A stretch of DNA of 62,880 bases from Tenacibaculum finnmarkense genomovar ulcerans (GTDB lineage Bacteria > Bacteroidota > Bacteroidia > Flavobacteriales > Flavobacteriaceae): positions 1 to 62,880 of the forward strand of contig NZ_OENE01000034.1 of NCBI RefSeq assembly GCF_900239495.1. Direction: 5' to 3'. The notes under the pieces were generated by a model that searched no databases, was not told where the DNA came from, and saw only the letters and a program-made list of their open reading frames with translations. Below, one piece after another: positions 20,120-30,362 of this stretch (positions are counted from its first letter, which is position 1; each line of letters opens with the position of its first letter). The translations under genes were made by a program, and so were the position numbers.

Positions 20120-20736
20120 TATTTTTCGATAGTTACAAAAGTATTTTTGTGGCCAGGAATTGCTCCCTTAACTACGATAAGATTCTTATCAGCAACCACT
20201 TTTAATACTTTTAAATTTTGAACTTTTACTTTGTCTCCACCCATACGACCTGCCATTCGCATTCCTTTGAATACTCTTGCAGGATATGATGCAGCACCAA
20301 TAGAACCAGGAGCTCTTAAACGGTTATGCTGACCGTGAGTTGCTTGACCAACACCGGCAAAACCATGACGCTTAACAACACCTTGAAAACCCTTACCTTT
20401 AGAAACTCCAGAAACATCTACGAATTCTCCTTCAGTAAAGTAATCAACGCTAATTGAATCACCTAATTTATACTCTCCATCAAAACCTTGAAATTCAATG
20501 ACTTTTTTCTTAGCAGATGTACCAGCTTTTGTAAAGTGTCCATCTAAAGCTTTATTAGAGCTTTTTGCTTTTTTGTCATCGAAACCTAGTTGTAACGCAC
20601 TATAGCCGTCAACCTCTTCGGTTCTGACTTGGGTAACCACGCATGGCCCTGCTTCGATTACTGTACAAGGAATGTTCTTCCCGTTTTCGTCGAATAAGCT
20701 GGTCATACCTACTTTTCTACCTATTAACCCAGACAT
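20119..20736 (-). CDS. rplC: 50S ribosomal protein L3 (uL3)
   Basis: A 205-residue L3, an early assembly protein near the peptidyl-transferase centre. [20 protein letters not shown] at the start and [20 protein letters not shown] with [20 protein letters not shown] are typical. It is the first gene of the rplC-to-rpsN transcript, preceded by a 286-bp gap that holds a terminator, a promoter and a long leader. Gene order rplC-rplD-rplW-rplB-rpsS-rplV-rpsC-rplP-rpmC-rpsQ-rplN-rplX-rplE-rpsN is the classic S10/spc order. Confidence 0.96.
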   Translation of the reverse strand: MSGLIGRKVGMTSLFDENGKNIPCTVIEAGPCVVTQVRTEEVDGYSALQLGFDDKKAKSSNKALDGHFTKAGTSAKKKVIEFQGFDGEYKLGDSISVDYFTEGEFVDVSGVSKGKGFQGVVKRHGFAGVGQATHGQHNRLRAPGSIGAASYPARVFKGMRMAGRMGGDKVKVQNLKVLKVVADKNLIVVKGAIPGHKNTFVTIEK

Positions 20737-20964
20737 ATTTGTTAATTTTAAGACGATAGATTTAATTTATCCAGCGCGTCTATTAATAATAATTATTTGA
20801 AACAAATGTTTCATTTTTCCTTTAAATTTCACGTAAAAAAAAAGAGCTGAAAAAACACCTTCGCTCTGAATTTGTTTTTACCGTTTTTCCTTTGCGAAAC
20901 CCTCAGGACATGTGATATTCTAAATAAATTAGAACATTTACACCACGGAACCTAAATTCCGGTA
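20737..20964 (-). promoter_or_regulatory. Long 5' leader of the rplC operon with hairpins and a candidate attenuator
   Basis: If transcription begins near 20960, the leader is about 225 nt. On the minus strand it shows a hairpin CGGAA/TTCCG (20946-20961). Further on is a terminator-like unit with arms AGAGC and GCTCT (20863-20867 and 20843-20847 on the plus strand) followed by a run of nine T. This layout suits ribosomal-protein autoregulation, for example by L4, but which protein binds is unknown. Confidence 0.45.
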
Positions 20965-20966
20965 TG

Positions 20967-20974
20967 CAAAAGTA
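20967..20974 (-). promoter_or_regulatory. -7 box of the rplC operon promoter
   Basis: TACTTTTG on the minus strand is a perfect Bacteroidota -7 box. The region where the -33 element should be falls inside the rpsJ terminator hairpin and reads TTTT rather than TTTG. Promoter and upstream terminator therefore overlap. Confidence 0.5.
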
Positions 20975-21014
20975 TAAAAAACTTTCGGTTTAAAAAAATT
21001 AAACCGAAAGTTAG
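20975..21014 (-). terminator. Terminator of the rpsL-rpsG-fusA-rpsJ operon
   Basis: On the minus strand, AACTTTCGGTTTAA pairs with TTAAACCGAAAGTT (plus 20981-21012) across a short T-rich loop and is followed by a T run. It lies nine bases after the rpsJ stop and splits rpsJ from the rest of the S10 genes. Confidence 0.85.
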
Positions 21015-21022
21015 TAATATAC

Positions 21023-21328
21023 TTAAACTTTAATCTCAACTTCAACACCACTTGGTAACTCAAGTTTCATTAAAGCATCAATAGTCTTAGACGAAGAACT
21101 ATAGATGTCTAATAATCTTTTGTAAGCAGATAATTGAAATTGCTCTCTAGATTTTTTATTTACGTGTGGTGAACGTAATACAGTAAAAATCTTTTTATTT
21201 GTTGGTAAAGGAATAGGACCGTTTACTACAGCTCCAGTTGCCTTTACAGTCTTTACGATTTTCTCAGCAGATTTATCTACTAAGTTATAATCGTAAGATT
21301 TTAATTTAATTCTAATTTTTTGGCTCAT
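21023..21328 (-). CDS. rpsJ: 30S ribosomal protein S10 (uS10)
   Basis: A 101-residue S10, a 30S head protein that also serves as NusE in antitermination. It starts [20 protein letters not shown] and carries the conserved GPIPLPTNK loop. It is the last gene of the str-type operon (rpsL-rpsG-fusA-rpsJ), 12 nt after fusA. A strong terminator follows, so it is not transcribed as the head of the S10 operon in the usual way. Confidence 0.96.
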   Translation of the reverse strand: MSQKIRIKLKSYDYNLVDKSAEKIVKTVKATGAVVNGPIPLPTNKKIFTVLRSPHVNKKSREQFQLSAYKRLLDIYSSSSKTIDALMKLELPSGVEVEIKV

Positions 21329-21340
21329 CTTAATATCTTA

Positions 21341-23458
21341 TTAACCTTTAGCTTTTGCAATTACATCCTCAGAAACATTTGATGGAGTTTCTGCGTAATG
21401 AGAGAATTCCATAGTAGAAGTTGCTCTACCTGAAGACATAGTTCTTAAAGCAGTAACATAACCGAACATTTCAGATAATGGCACTAATGCTTTTACAACT
21501 TTAGCTCCAGCACGATCACTCATGTCGTTAACCTGCCCTCTTCTTCTATTTAAATCTCCTACAATATCTCCCATGTTTTCTTCAGGAGTTAATACTTCGA
21601 CCTTCATTAATGGCTCCATAATTCTGGCTTTAGCAGCTTTAGCAGCAGCTTTATACCCCATTTTTGCAGCTAACTCAAAAGACAATGCATCAGAATCCAC
21701 AGGGTGAAAAGATCCATCTCTTAAAGTTACTTTCATTGAATCCATTTCGTATCCTGCTAAAGGACCATTCTTCATTGCTTCTTTGAATCCTTTCTCTACA
21801 GAAGGAACAAATTCCTTAGGAACGTTTCCACCTTTAATCACTGATTCAAATTGTAATCCTTGAACACCTTCATCTGCTGGTTCCATAGTAAATACAATAT
21901 CAGCAAACTTACCACGACCACCTGATTGTTTCTTATAAACCTCTCTGTGTTCTGCGGAAGCTGTAATAGCCTCTTTGTATTCTACTTGTGGCTGACCTTC
22001 GTTAACTTCCACCTTGAATTCACGTTTTAAACGATCAACAATAATATCTAAGTGTAACTCACCCATTCCAGAAATAATAGTCTGTCCTGAAGCTTCATCA
22101 GTTCTAACTGTAAATGTAGGATCTTCTTCTGCTAACTTAGCTAAAGACATTCCTAATTTATCAACATCTGCTTTAGTTTTAGGCTCAACCGCGATACCAA
22201 TTACGGGGTCAGGGAAGTCCATTGATTCTAAAACAATAGGATGCTTTTCATCAGATAAAGTATCTCCTGTTTTAATAGATTTAAAACCTACAGCAGCACC
22301 AATATCTCCAGCCTCAATATAATCAATAGCGTTTTGCTTGTTAGCATGCATTTGATAGATACGAGAAATACGTTCTTTTTTACCTGAACGATTATTTAAA
22401 ACATAAGAACCAGCGTCTAAACGCCCAGAATAAGCTCTAAAAAATGCTAAACGACCTACGAAAGGATCGGTTGCAATTTTAAATGCTAAAGCAGCAAAAG
22501 GCTCCTTTACATCTGGCTTTCTTCTTTCTTCTTCGTTTGTATCAGGATTTGTTCCAACAACAGCTTCCTTATCCATTGGAGAAGGTAAATAACGACAAAC
22601 AGCATCTAATAAGAACTGAACACCTTTATTTTTAAATGCTGATCCACAAATCATAGGAATGATAGCCATATCCATTACAGCAGCACGAAGTGCAGCATGC
22701 ACTTCCTCTTCAGTAATTGAATCTTCATCTTCCATAAATTTCTCTAAAAGATTTTCATCGTAGCTTGCAACCTCTTCAATTAGTTTCCCTCTTAATTCAG
22801 CAGCTTCTTCTTTTAAATCTTCTGGAATATCAACGATATCAAATGTAGCTCCTTGTGTTGCATCATGCCACACAATAGCACGATTCTTCACTAAATCTAC
22901 GATACCTTTAAACTCATCTTCATCACCAATGTTCATCACAATTGGCACTGCGTTTGACTTTAACATATCCTTTACTTGCTGACAAACAGCCATAAAGTTA
23001 GATCCTTGACGGTCCATTTTGTTAACAAATCCAATACGAGGTACTTTATAGTTATCAGCAAGTCTCCAGTTAGTTTCTGATTGAGGCTCAACACCATCAA
23101 CAGCACTAAACAAGAAAACTAATCCATCAAGAACTCTTAACGAACGATTTACCTCTACTGTAAAATCAACGTGACCAGGAGTATCAATAATATTAAAGTG
23201 ATACCCTTTAGTTTCATCGGTAGCTTCACCGTTATTCAATGGAAACTTCCACTCACAAGTGGTAGCAGCAGAAGTAATTGTAATACCTCTTTCTTGCTCT
23301 TGCTCCATCCAATCCATAGTTGCGGCACCATCATGTACTTCACCTATTTTATGACTCACACCCGTATAATACAATACACGTTCTGTAGTAGTAGTTTTAC
23401 CTGCATCAATATGAGCAGCAATACCAATATTTCTAGTAAATTTTAAATTTCTAGCCAT
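21341..23458 (-). CDS. fusA: Translation elongation factor G
   Basis: A 705-residue GTPase that drives ribosomal translocation. G1 [13 protein letters not shown] is near 15-27, the switch region has [11 protein letters not shown]3 DTPGHVDFT is near 90, and G4 NKMDRQG is near 140. Domains II-V follow with normal length. It sits three bases after rpsG and 12 nt before rpsJ. No tuf gene follows, which agrees with what is usual in this phylum, where tuf is placed elsewhere. Confidence 0.97.
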   Translation of the reverse strand: MARNLKFTRNIGIAAHIDAGKTTTTERVLYYTGVSHKIGEVHDGAATMDWMEQEQERGITITSAATTCEWKFPLNNGEATDETKGYHFNIIDTPGHVDFTVEVNRSLRVLDGLVFLFSAVDGVEPQSETNWRLADNYKVPRIGFVNKMDRQGSNFMAVCQQVKDMLKSNAVPIVMNIGDEDEFKGIVDLVKNRAIVWHDATQGATFDIVDIPEDLKEEAAELRGKLIEEVASYDENLLEKFMEDEDSITEEEVHAALRAAVMDMAIIPMICGSAFKNKGVQFLLDAVCRYLPSPMDKEAVVGTNPDTNEEERRKPDVKEPFAALAFKIATDPFVGRLAFFRAYSGRLDAGSYVLNNRSGKKERISRIYQMHANKQNAIDYIEAGDIGAAVGFKSIKTGDTLSDEKHPIVLESMDFPDPVIGIAVEPKTKADVDKLGMSLAKLAEEDPTFTVRTDEASGQTIISGMGELHLDIIVDRLKREFKVEVNEGQPQVEYKEAITASAEHREVYKKQSGGRGKFADIVFTMEPADEGVQGLQFESVIKGGNVPKEFVPSVEKGFKEAMKNGPLAGYEMDSMKVTLRDGSFHPVDSDALSFELAAKMGYKAAAKAAKARIMEPLMKVEVLTPEENMGDIVGDLNRRRGQVNDMSDRAGAKVVKALVPLSEMFGYVTALRTMSSGRATSTMEFSHYAETPSNVSEDVIAKAKG

Positions 23459-23461
23459 TTC

Positions 23462-23938
23462 TTAGAATCTAAAGTGTGAGAATGCTTTGTTTGCTTCAGC
23501 CATTTTATGCGTATCAGTACGCTTTTTAACAGCAGCTCCTTCTTCTTTAGCCGCAGCCAAAATCTCAGCAGCTAAACGCTGTGCCATTGTCTTCTCATTA
23601 CGCTTACGCGTATAAGTAATCATCCATTTAATCGCCATAGATACTTTACGGTCTGGACGAATTTGCATAGGTATCTGGAATGTTGCTCCTCCAACACGAC
23701 GAGAACGAACCTCTACATGTGGCATAACATTAGATAAACCATCTTTCCAAATCTCTAACGCTGACTTTTCCTCGTCAGTCTTCTTTTCATTTACGATATC
23801 TATTGCATCATAAAACACTTTAAAAGCCACAGACTTTTTACCATCCCACATTAAGTTATTCACAAAACGTGTTACCAATTGGTCATTAAACCTTGGATCT
23901 GGTAAAAGAACTCTTTTTTTCGCTTTTCTTTTTCTCAT
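23462..23938 (-). CDS. rpsG: 30S ribosomal protein S7 (uS7)
   Basis: A 158-residue S7, which nucleates the 30S head. It starts [20 protein letters not shown] and has the family segments [20 protein letters not shown] and [12 protein letters not shown]. It is in the operon between rpsL (31 nt) and fusA (3 nt). Confidence 0.97.
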   Translation of the reverse strand: MRKRKAKKRVLLPDPRFNDQLVTRFVNNLMWDGKKSVAFKVFYDAIDIVNEKKTDEEKSALEIWKDGLSNVMPHVEVRSRRVGGATFQIPMQIRPDRKVSMAIKWMITYTRKRNEKTMAQRLAAEILAAAKEEGAAVKKRTDTHKMAEANKAFSHFRF

Positions 23939-23969
23939 GTCTCTACATTAAAAAAGTTAATTAATAATT

Positions 23970-24344
23970 TTACTTCTTTGGGCGTTTTGCTCCGTATTTA
24001 GACCTACGTTGAGTTCTACCCTCAACTCCTGCAGTATCTAATGCACCACGTACTACGTGATACTTAACACCTGGCAAATCTTTTACCCTTCCACCTCTAA
24101 CTAATACTATCGAGTGCTCTTGCAAGTTGTGTCCTTCACCTGGAATATACGCGTTAATTTCGTTACCATTTGTTAATCTTACCCTTGCTACCTTTCTCAT
24201 CGCTGAGTTAGGTTTCTTAGGTGTAGTGGTATACACACGCGTACAAACTCCACGTCTTTGAGGACAAGCTTGTAAAGCAGCCGATTTACTCTTCTTAGTT
24301 ATTTTGGTTCTTCCTTTACGAACTAATTGTTGAATAGTTGGCAT
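23970..24344 (-). CDS. rpsL: 30S ribosomal protein S12 (uS12)
   Basis: A 124-residue S12 in the decoding centre. The conserved [20 protein letters not shown] and [17 protein letters not shown] segments are intact. The lysines whose substitution gives streptomycin resistance in E. coli (42 and 87) are therefore the wild-type residues here. It is the first gene of the rpsL-rpsG-fusA-rpsJ operon, with a clear promoter upstream. Confidence 0.97.
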   Translation of the reverse strand: MPTIQQLVRKGRTKITKKSKSAALQACPQRRGVCTRVYTTTPKKPNSAMRKVARVRLTNGNEINAYIPGEGHNLQEHSIVLVRGGRVKDLPGVKYHVVRGALDTAGVEGRTQRRSKYGAKRPKK

Positions 24345-24370
24345 ACTATTTACTTGTTTTTAATTTGTAC

Positions 24371-24402
24371 TTAAATTACTCTATTTCATAAGAGTGTGCA
24401 AA
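24371..24402 (-). promoter_or_regulatory. rpsL operon promoter
   Basis: On the minus strand, TTTG (24399-24402) is followed after 20 nt by TAATTTAA (24371-24378). This fits the Bacteroidota pattern and gives a leader of roughly 20-25 nt before rpsL. The remainder of the 396-bp divergent gap up to the SusC gene is AT-rich, and I saw nothing else in it. Confidence 0.55.
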
Positions 24403-24740
24403 CTTACGGTTTTTTTTCTAAAGATTCAAATATCAGGGAGTTGTTTTTATTCACTCTATATAATTTTCTCAAAACATTTAAAAATTAATAAAAACAAAAT
24501 TACCCTTATACTTAATTAATTTTAACAGTATTATTAAGAATAACAACTCGAAAATAAAAACTAAAAAAATACTTAAAGCGAAGTACTAAGTGACTTTTCT
24601 CTCGCAAAAAGACTAGTACAAAGGTAAGCTGCTCTTAAATAATGTATTACGCGTAACATACAACAAATAAAAATAAAAAAACAGGTATTTTTTTAACTAA
24701 ATTTTAGCATATTTACACCATTAATTCAAATATTTACATA

Positions 24741-27700
24741 ATGAAAACAAAGTTTAATGGAATTTTAACGCTACTATTAGCGTTAATTGTGCAATTTTCT
24801 TTCGCACAAGACAGAACTATTTCAGGTATCGTATCAGATGAGTCTGGACCACTACCTGGGGTAACAGTACTAAAAAAAGGTACCACTCAAGGTACAGAAA
24901 CTGATTTTGATGGTAAATATACTATCAAGTCTAAAACTGGAGAAATTTTAGTTTTCAATTTTGTTGGTATGAAAACCACTCAAAAAACCGTTGGAACTTC
25001 TAATCAAATTAATATTGTTATGGAAAATGACAATGTACTTGATGAAGTTGTGGTTACTGCCTTAGGAATTAAAAGGGAAAAGAAAAGTTTAGGGTATGCT
25101 TCTCAAGAAATTAAAAGTGATGCTATCAATGGCGGAACAACAAAAACAGGTAATATTGCTTCACAATTATCAGGTAAAGTTGCTGGTTTAAATGTTACCA
25201 CTACTAATAATTTTGGAGGTTCTTCGAATATGGTTATTAGAGGTGTAAAATCATTAGGCGGAGGTAGCCCTCTTATTGTAATTGATGGTTCACCAATTAA
25301 CAATAGCTCTACATTTGCTGGCGGTAATGATTACGGTAATGCGTTGTCTGACATCAATCAAGATGATATTGCTTCTATGAATATCTTAAAAGGTGCTGCT
25401 GCTTCTGCACTATATGGAGAAAGAGGTATTAATGGTGTTATTGTAATTACTACTAAAAACGGTAAGAGTGGTGATGATAATTCTTGGGGAATAAAATTTA
25501 GCTCAGGTATTACTGTAGGAACTATTGATAAAGCTACATTTCCTGAATATCAAAATACTTACGGAGGTGGTTATGGTCAAGGTTTTGACCATGGAAATGA
25601 TTACACTAATTATGATTCAGATGGTTCAGGTGGTCCAAAATATGATGGATCATTAAAATATCATTGGGATGCTTTTGATACAACATCTCCAAATTTCGGA
25701 AAAAAGAGAGCTTATGTAGCTGCTAAAAATGGTCCTTCATCTTTATTTAAGACTTCTTTTACAAAGACCAATAGTATCTCTATACAAAAAGGAGATCAAA
25801 GTAAAAACATGACTTTTACTTATGAAAACTTTGATTCTGATTGGATTTTACCAAATTCTGAATTAGAAAAAAATAATTTTTCTTTGAAAGTTAATTATGA
25901 TTTAACACCAAAATTACACACCTCTTTTTATAGCTCTCTTACATTACAAGATACTCAAGGAAGAAATACCACAGGATATAGTGATAACTTAATGTCTATG
26001 TTTAGACAATGGTGGAATGTAGATGTAGATGTACTTGAACAAAAAGATTCTTACTTTAGAAACAAAGCTATTGCTTCTGCAGATAATAGATATGGTAATA
26101 TTTCTTGGAATAGAAAATCACCTACAAATAGCAAGCCTGCATACTGGAACAACCCTTATTTTCAACTATATGAAAATGCTGGTTCAGATAATAGATATAG
26201 ATCATTTAGTTATGGTAGAATAACTTATGATATTAACGACAACTTAGGTGTTACAGGTAAGGTTGCTTATGATAAAAGTATGCTAAATATTGAAAAAAGA
26301 ATAGCAGCTGGATCTATTGCTATGGATTTTGGAGCTTCAGGAAATACTGTTCCTTCAGGATACTCAAGACAAGATATTGCAAGATCAGAAACTAACTTAG
26401 ATTTAATGCTTAACTATAATTATGAATTAGTTGAAGATATCAAAGTTAGTGGAGTTTTAGGAGCTAATTTAAGAAAAAACGATTACAATAGCATTTATGC
26501 TTCTACTGAAGGAGGTTTAGTTGTTCCTGGTATTTATTCGTTAGCAAACACCGTTAAATCACCTTTAGCTGCAACAGAAAATCAATATAACACAGAAACT
26601 AATAGTGCTTACCTTACAGCTTCTTTTGATTTTTACAAGAAATTTTACTTAGACGCAACATGGAGGCTTGATAAATCTTCAACATTGCCAGCAGTAAATA
26701 ACACCTATAACTACCCATCTGTTACAGGAGCCTTAATTGTCTCTGAATTTTATAAGCCTGAATGGTTAAGCTTTTGGAAAGTAAGAGCAAATTATGCTGA
26801 AGTTGGTTCTACTGCAGACCCATATGAATTACAAAATTCTTATGCTTCGGCTGGTTTATTAAACGGAGTTGGTTTATATGACACTAATTATACTAAAAAA
26901 AATAGTAATTTAAAACCACAACGTTCAAAAGAATATGAATTTGGTACAGAAATGATGTTCTTAAATAAAAGAATAACACTTGATTTTGCTTACTACAACA
27001 CAAAAACATTTGATCAAATTATTAGTTTACCTGTTTCTACAGCAACAGGGTATTCTAAAAAAGTTGTAAACGCAGGACAAATAAATAATAGTGGTTTTGA
27101 AGCTCAATTAGGTTTAGTTGCTGTAAAAAATGATAATTTCACCTGGAATATTGACTTAAACTGGTCTAAAAATAAGAATAAAGTAATTTCATTATCTGGG
27201 GATAGTGAAAACTATCAATTAGCAAGTTATAATGGAGGTGTTTCTTTAAATGCTTTTAAAGGAAAGCCTTGGGGTACCTTAATTGGCCCTGGATACGTAG
27301 AAGATAAAAATGGAAATAAAGTTTTAGAAACTTATCAAAATAAAGAAAAAACTAAAACATATGCTAGATATAAAAGAGTTGGTAATAAGAATTTAGGAAA
27401 TGTTACTCCTGATTGGATTGGAGGTATGAGAAACTCTTTTACATACAAAAATTTTGGCTTTAGCTTCTTGATCGATGTAAGGAAAGGCGGTAAAGTTTTC
27501 TCTACTGATATGTATTATGGTTTAGGAACTGGGTTGTATAAAGAAACTGTTGGTAATAACGTAAGACAAACTGGAGTTGTTTTACCAGGAGTCTTTGAAG
27601 ATGGTACAAAAAATACATTTATTGCAAGAGACCCTCAAGCCTATGGAGCTGTTGATGGCTGGAAAGTTAACCCATCAGAAGCTTTTGTTTACGACGGAGG

Positions 27701-27941
27701 TTTTGTTAAATTGAGAGAAGCAGCGATAAGTTATTCGTTACCAAAATCAGCTTTAAAAAATTCATTTATAAACGACGCTAAAATTTCTTTAGTAGGTCGA
27801 AATTTATGGATTATTTCTAAAGATTTACCATACGCAGATCCTGAAGCAATGGTAGGAGGAGGAACTAGATCTTATGGTCACTCTATTGGTAGTACACCAA
27901 CGACTAGAGATATTGGTCTTAACCTAACATTTAAATTCTAA
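24741..27941 (+). CDS. SusC/RagA-family TonB-linked outer-membrane transporter
   Basis: A 1066-residue TonB-dependent transporter that takes up glycans or peptides together with its SusD lipoprotein partner. Features in order: signal peptide (1-22, ending FSFA before QD), CarboxypepD_reg-like domain (about 25-100, with GVTVLKKGTTQGTETDFDGK), TonB-box-like DEVVVTALGIKREKK near 101-115, plug domain (about 118-235, with VIRGVKSLGGGSPLIVIDG and INGVIVITTK) and a 22-strand barrel ending LNLTFKF with the terminal Phe. No adjacent glycoside hydrolase or sigma/anti-sigma pair is present, so the substrate is unknown. susD follows 14 nt downstream. Confidence 0.93.
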   Translation: MKTKFNGILTLLLALIVQFSFAQDRTISGIVSDESGPLPGVTVLKKGTTQGTETDFDGKYTIKSKTGEILVFNFVGMKTTQKTVGTSNQINIVMENDNVLDEVVVTALGIKREKKSLGYASQEIKSDAINGGTTKTGNIASQLSGKVAGLNVTTTNNFGGSSNMVIRGVKSLGGGSPLIVIDGSPINNSSTFAGGNDYGNALSDINQDDIASMNILKGAAASALYGERGINGVIVITTKNGKSGDDNSWGIKFSSGITVGTIDKATFPEYQNTYGGGYGQGFDHGNDYTNYDSDGSGGPKYDGSLKYHWDAFDTTSPNFGKKRAYVAAKNGPSSLFKTSFTKTNSISIQKGDQSKNMTFTYENFDSDWILPNSELEKNNFSLKVNYDLTPKLHTSFYSSLTLQDTQGRNTTGYSDNLMSMFRQWWNVDVDVLEQKDSYFRNKAIASADNRYGNISWNRKSPTNSKPAYWNNPYFQLYENAGSDNRYRSFSYGRITYDINDNLGVTGKVAYDKSMLNIEKRIAAGSIAMDFGASGNTVPSGYSRQDIARSETNLDLMLNYNYELVEDIKVSGVLGANLRKNDYNSIYASTEGGLVVPGIYSLANTVKSPLAATENQYNTETNSAYLTASFDFYKKFYLDATWRLDKSSTLPAVNNTYNYPSVTGALIVSEFYKPEWLSFWKVRANYAEVGSTADPYELQNSYASAGLLNGVGLYDTNYTKKNSNLKPQRSKEYEFGTEMMFLNKRITLDFAYYNTKTFDQIISLPVSTATGYSKKVVNAGQINNSGFEAQLGLVAVKNDNFTWNIDLNWSKNKNKVISLSGDSENYQLASYNGGVSLNAFKGKPWGTLIGPGYVEDKNGNKVLETYQNKEKTKTYARYKRVGNKNLGNVTPDWIGGMRNSFTYKNFGFSFLIDVRKGGKVFSTDMYYGLGTGLYKETVGNNVRQTGVVLPGVFEDGTKNTFIARDPQAYGAVDGWKVNPSEAFVYDGGFVKLREAAISYSLPKSALKNSFINDAKISLVGRNLWIISKDLPYADPEAMVGGGTRSYGHSIGSTPTTRDIGLNLTFKF

Positions 27942-27955
27942 AAAAGATATAAAAA

Positions 27956-29416
27956 ATGAAAAATTTAAAAAATATATTAACTATAGGAACAATTTCGTTA
28001 TTAACGCTTGCTTCCTGTACTAAAGATCTCGAATCTTTAAATATAGACCCTAAACATCCTACTTCATTACCGTCAAGTAATTTATTAGCTACTTCGTTAT
28101 CAGGAACAGCAACACAAATATACACGCCAAGTGTTAATTACAATAATTATAGATTTTTTGTACAGCACATAACAGAAGCGCAGTACACTGACGAGAGTAA
28201 TTATGATTTATTAACAAGAAATCAACCCCGTAGAAACTACGATGGGTTTATGACAAGAGGTATTAATAATATTAAGTTAGCTAAAGAATCTTTAGCTAAT
28301 GAAACCAATAGCGCTGCAGTCCAAAAGAATAAATTGGCCACTTTAGAGATACAAGAAATTTTTGTTTGGGAAACTTTAGTTGACACCTATGGTGATTTAC
28401 CTTATACAGAAGCTTTAAATGATGTTATTTTATCTCCAAAGTATGATGATGCGTTTACAATTTACAAAGATTTAATCAGTAGAATTGACAAAGCGGTAAA
28501 CATGATAAATGTTTCTGAAGTAGGATATGATAAATCTGATTTTATTTATAATGGTAACATGAATAAATGGAAAAAATTTGCAAATTCTATTAAATTAAGA
28601 TTAGGAATTAATTTAGCCGATTTCGATTCAGGATTATCTAAAACAACCGTTGAAGACGCTGTTAAATCAGGAGTTATTTCAAACGATTCAGAGTCTTATA
28701 CTATGATTTTTGATGGAGGAACTTTTTCAAACCCTGTCTTTGAAGCTTTTGTAAATTCCGGAAGAGATGACTTTATGCCCTCTAAAGGAATTATTGATTT
28801 TATGAATGAAAAAAATGATCCAAGAAGAGCTGTTTGGTTTTCAACGGTAAATGTAATAGACTCTACTGTAACCCCTCCTGTTAAAAAGGATATTTATAAA
28901 GGTGGTGTTATTGGTGATAAGAACACTTTTTCAGATCATTCTCATTATACAAATGTTTTAACAAATGCAAGTGCTCCTGCTAAACTTTTAAGTTTCACTG
29001 AAGTTCAGTTAATTTTAACGGAAGCAGCATCAAGAGGTTATAATGTTGGAGGAACAGCAGAAGAATTATACAAGAAAGCAATTAAAGCTTCTATGGATGA
29101 GTACGATGTTTCTGCCGCAGACGCAACAACTTATTTAAATGCAAATCCTTACGATGCCTCTAAATGGAAAGAAATTATCGCAGAGCAAGCATGGGTTAGT
29201 TTATTTGATAGAGCTTTTGCTACCTGGAATTTTACCAGAAGGTTAGATTTAAATAAATTTATTACACCGACTAAAAACGAACTAAAAACAATAGTTCCTT
29301 TTAGAATGCCTTATTCTGACAAAGAATATCAATTAAACAAAACAAATGTTAAAGCGGCAGCTACTGCTATTGGAGGAGATAAAGCTGAAACAAAACTTTT
29401 TTGGGATAAATATTAA
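27956..29416 (+). CDS. SusD/RagB-family nutrient-binding lipoprotein
   Basis: A 486-residue outer-membrane lipoprotein that closes over the SusC barrel and captures ligand. Lipobox LASC with Cys21 follows a hydrophobic signal (about 5-18). The body resembles the SusD-like_2 subgroup: TPR-like helices with YNNYRFFVQHITEAQYTDES and VWETLVDTYGDLPYTEAL, and the C-terminal EIIAEQAWVSLFDR with TWNFTRRLDL. It is in an operon with the SusC gene and followed by a terminator. The SusD-like_2 subgroup does not itself indicate a substrate. Confidence 0.92.
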   Translation: MKNLKNILTIGTISLLTLASCTKDLESLNIDPKHPTSLPSSNLLATSLSGTATQIYTPSVNYNNYRFFVQHITEAQYTDESNYDLLTRNQPRRNYDGFMTRGINNIKLAKESLANETNSAAVQKNKLATLEIQEIFVWETLVDTYGDLPYTEALNDVILSPKYDDAFTIYKDLISRIDKAVNMINVSEVGYDKSDFIYNGNMNKWKKFANSIKLRLGINLADFDSGLSKTTVEDAVKSGVISNDSESYTMIFDGGTFSNPVFEAFVNSGRDDFMPSKGIIDFMNEKNDPRRAVWFSTVNVIDSTVTPPVKKDIYKGGVIGDKNTFSDHSHYTNVLTNASAPAKLLSFTEVQLILTEAASRGYNVGGTAEELYKKAIKASMDEYDVSAADATTYLNANPYDASKWKEIIAEQAWVSLFDRAFATWNFTRRLDLNKFITPTKNELKTIVPFRMPYSDKEYQLNKTNVKAAATAIGGDKAETKLFWDKY

Positions 29417-29433
29417 TTTTTATCTTCAATAAA

Positions 29434-29468
29434 TACTAAAAACCACCTTTAACGAGGTGGTTTTTTTA
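29434..29468 (+). terminator. SusCD operon terminator
   Basis: Stem AAAAACCACCT (29438-29448) and AGGTGGTTTTT (29455-29465) with a six-base loop and a T run. Confidence 0.85.
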
Positions 29469-29484
29469 TACAATAATTTTCAAC

Positions 29485-29492
29485 TATCTTTG
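29485..29492 (+). promoter_or_regulatory. -7 box directly before rlmB (leaderless candidate)
   Basis: TATCTTTG, a perfect TAnnTTTG, ends only four bases before the rlmB ATG. Transcription would then start at or next to the start codon. The -33 region is T-rich from the preceding terminator and has no clear TTTG. Confidence 0.45.
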
Positions 29493-29496
29493 CAGC

Positions 29497-30234
29497 ATGG
29501 AAGAAAACACTACTATTTTTGGTATTAGAGCAATTATTGAAGCAATTGAAAGCGAAGCTTCAATTAACAAAGTATATTTACAAAAAGGACTTCGTGGAGA
29601 ATTATTTTTTGAATTAGATAAATTATTAAGAAAAAACAAAGTATCAATCAGTGTTGTTCCTACTGAAAAATTAGATAGATTATCGAAACACAGTAATCAT
29701 CAAGGGGCTGTTGCTAGAATTTCACCTGTTGATTTTCATGATTTAGAAACCTTAATAGAAACTACTTTAGAGTCTGATAAAATGCCTTTATTTTTATTAT
29801 TAGATCAAGTATCTGATGTTAGAAATTTTGGTGCAATTATTAGAACTGCTGAGTGTACTGGAGTAAACGGAATTATTATCCAAAAAAGTGGTAGTGCTCC
29901 TATAAATGCTGAAACGATTAAAACATCGGCAGGTGCAGCTTTCAAAATTCCTATTTGTAAAGTTGACCACATTAAAGATGCTATGTTTCAATTACAGGCT
30001 GAAAACATAAAATTAGTAGCGGCTACCGAAAAAACTGAAGATTCTGTTTTTGATGTTGATTTTAATCAGCCAGTTGCAATTATAATGGGTTCTGAACATA
30101 AAGGAGTTAGTAATTCTGTATTAAAAATGGCAGATTATAAAGCAAAATTACCATTACTTGGTGAAATTGAGTCTTTAAATGTTTCTGTTGCTTGTGGGGT
30201 TTTTCTTTATGAAACTATCCGTCAAAGACAATAA
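29497..30234 (+). CDS. rlmB: 23S rRNA (guanosine-2'-O-)-methyltransferase RlmB (SpoU/TrmH family)
   Basis: A 245-residue SPOUT-class methyltransferase that, in characterised RlmB, methylates G2251 of 23S rRNA using S-adenosylmethionine. The N-terminal substrate-binding domain starts FGIRAIIEAIES. The three SpoU motifs are clear: motif 1 DQVSDVRNFGAIIRTAEC near 107-124, motif 2 IIMGSEHKGVS near 196-206, and motif 3 LPLLGEIESLNVSVA near 220-234. The assignment to RlmB rather than another TrmH member rests on overall layout and is the less certain part. Confidence 0.85.
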   Translation: MEENTTIFGIRAIIEAIESEASINKVYLQKGLRGELFFELDKLLRKNKVSISVVPTEKLDRLSKHSNHQGAVARISPVDFHDLETLIETTLESDKMPLFLLLDQVSDVRNFGAIIRTAECTGVNGIIIQKSGSAPINAETIKTSAGAAFKIPICKVDHIKDAMFQLQAENIKLVAATEKTEDSVFDVDFNQPVAIIMGSEHKGVSNSVLKMADYKAKLPLLGEIESLNVSVACGVFLYETIRQRQ

Positions 30235-30253
30235 ATACTACAAAATTATAAAA

Positions 30254-30284
30254 ATTAAAATCCTGCTTTTTGCAGGATTTTTTT
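30254..30284 (+). terminator. rlmB terminator
   Basis: Stem AAATCCTGC (30258-30266) and GCAGGATTT (30272-30280) with loop TTTTT and a T run, about 20 nt after the stop. Confidence 0.85.
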
Positions 30285-30362
30285 ATGCTTTGTTTTTAAG
30301 TACCTGTTTAAATTTCAGATAATATACAAATTCAGTTTCGCATCCTAATTTTTCGCAATTTT

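Noticed and set aside
24345..24740. RNA gene in the 396-bp divergent gap before the SusC gene
   Set aside because: No tRNA-like or strongly structured segment was found; only the rpsL promoter is supported.
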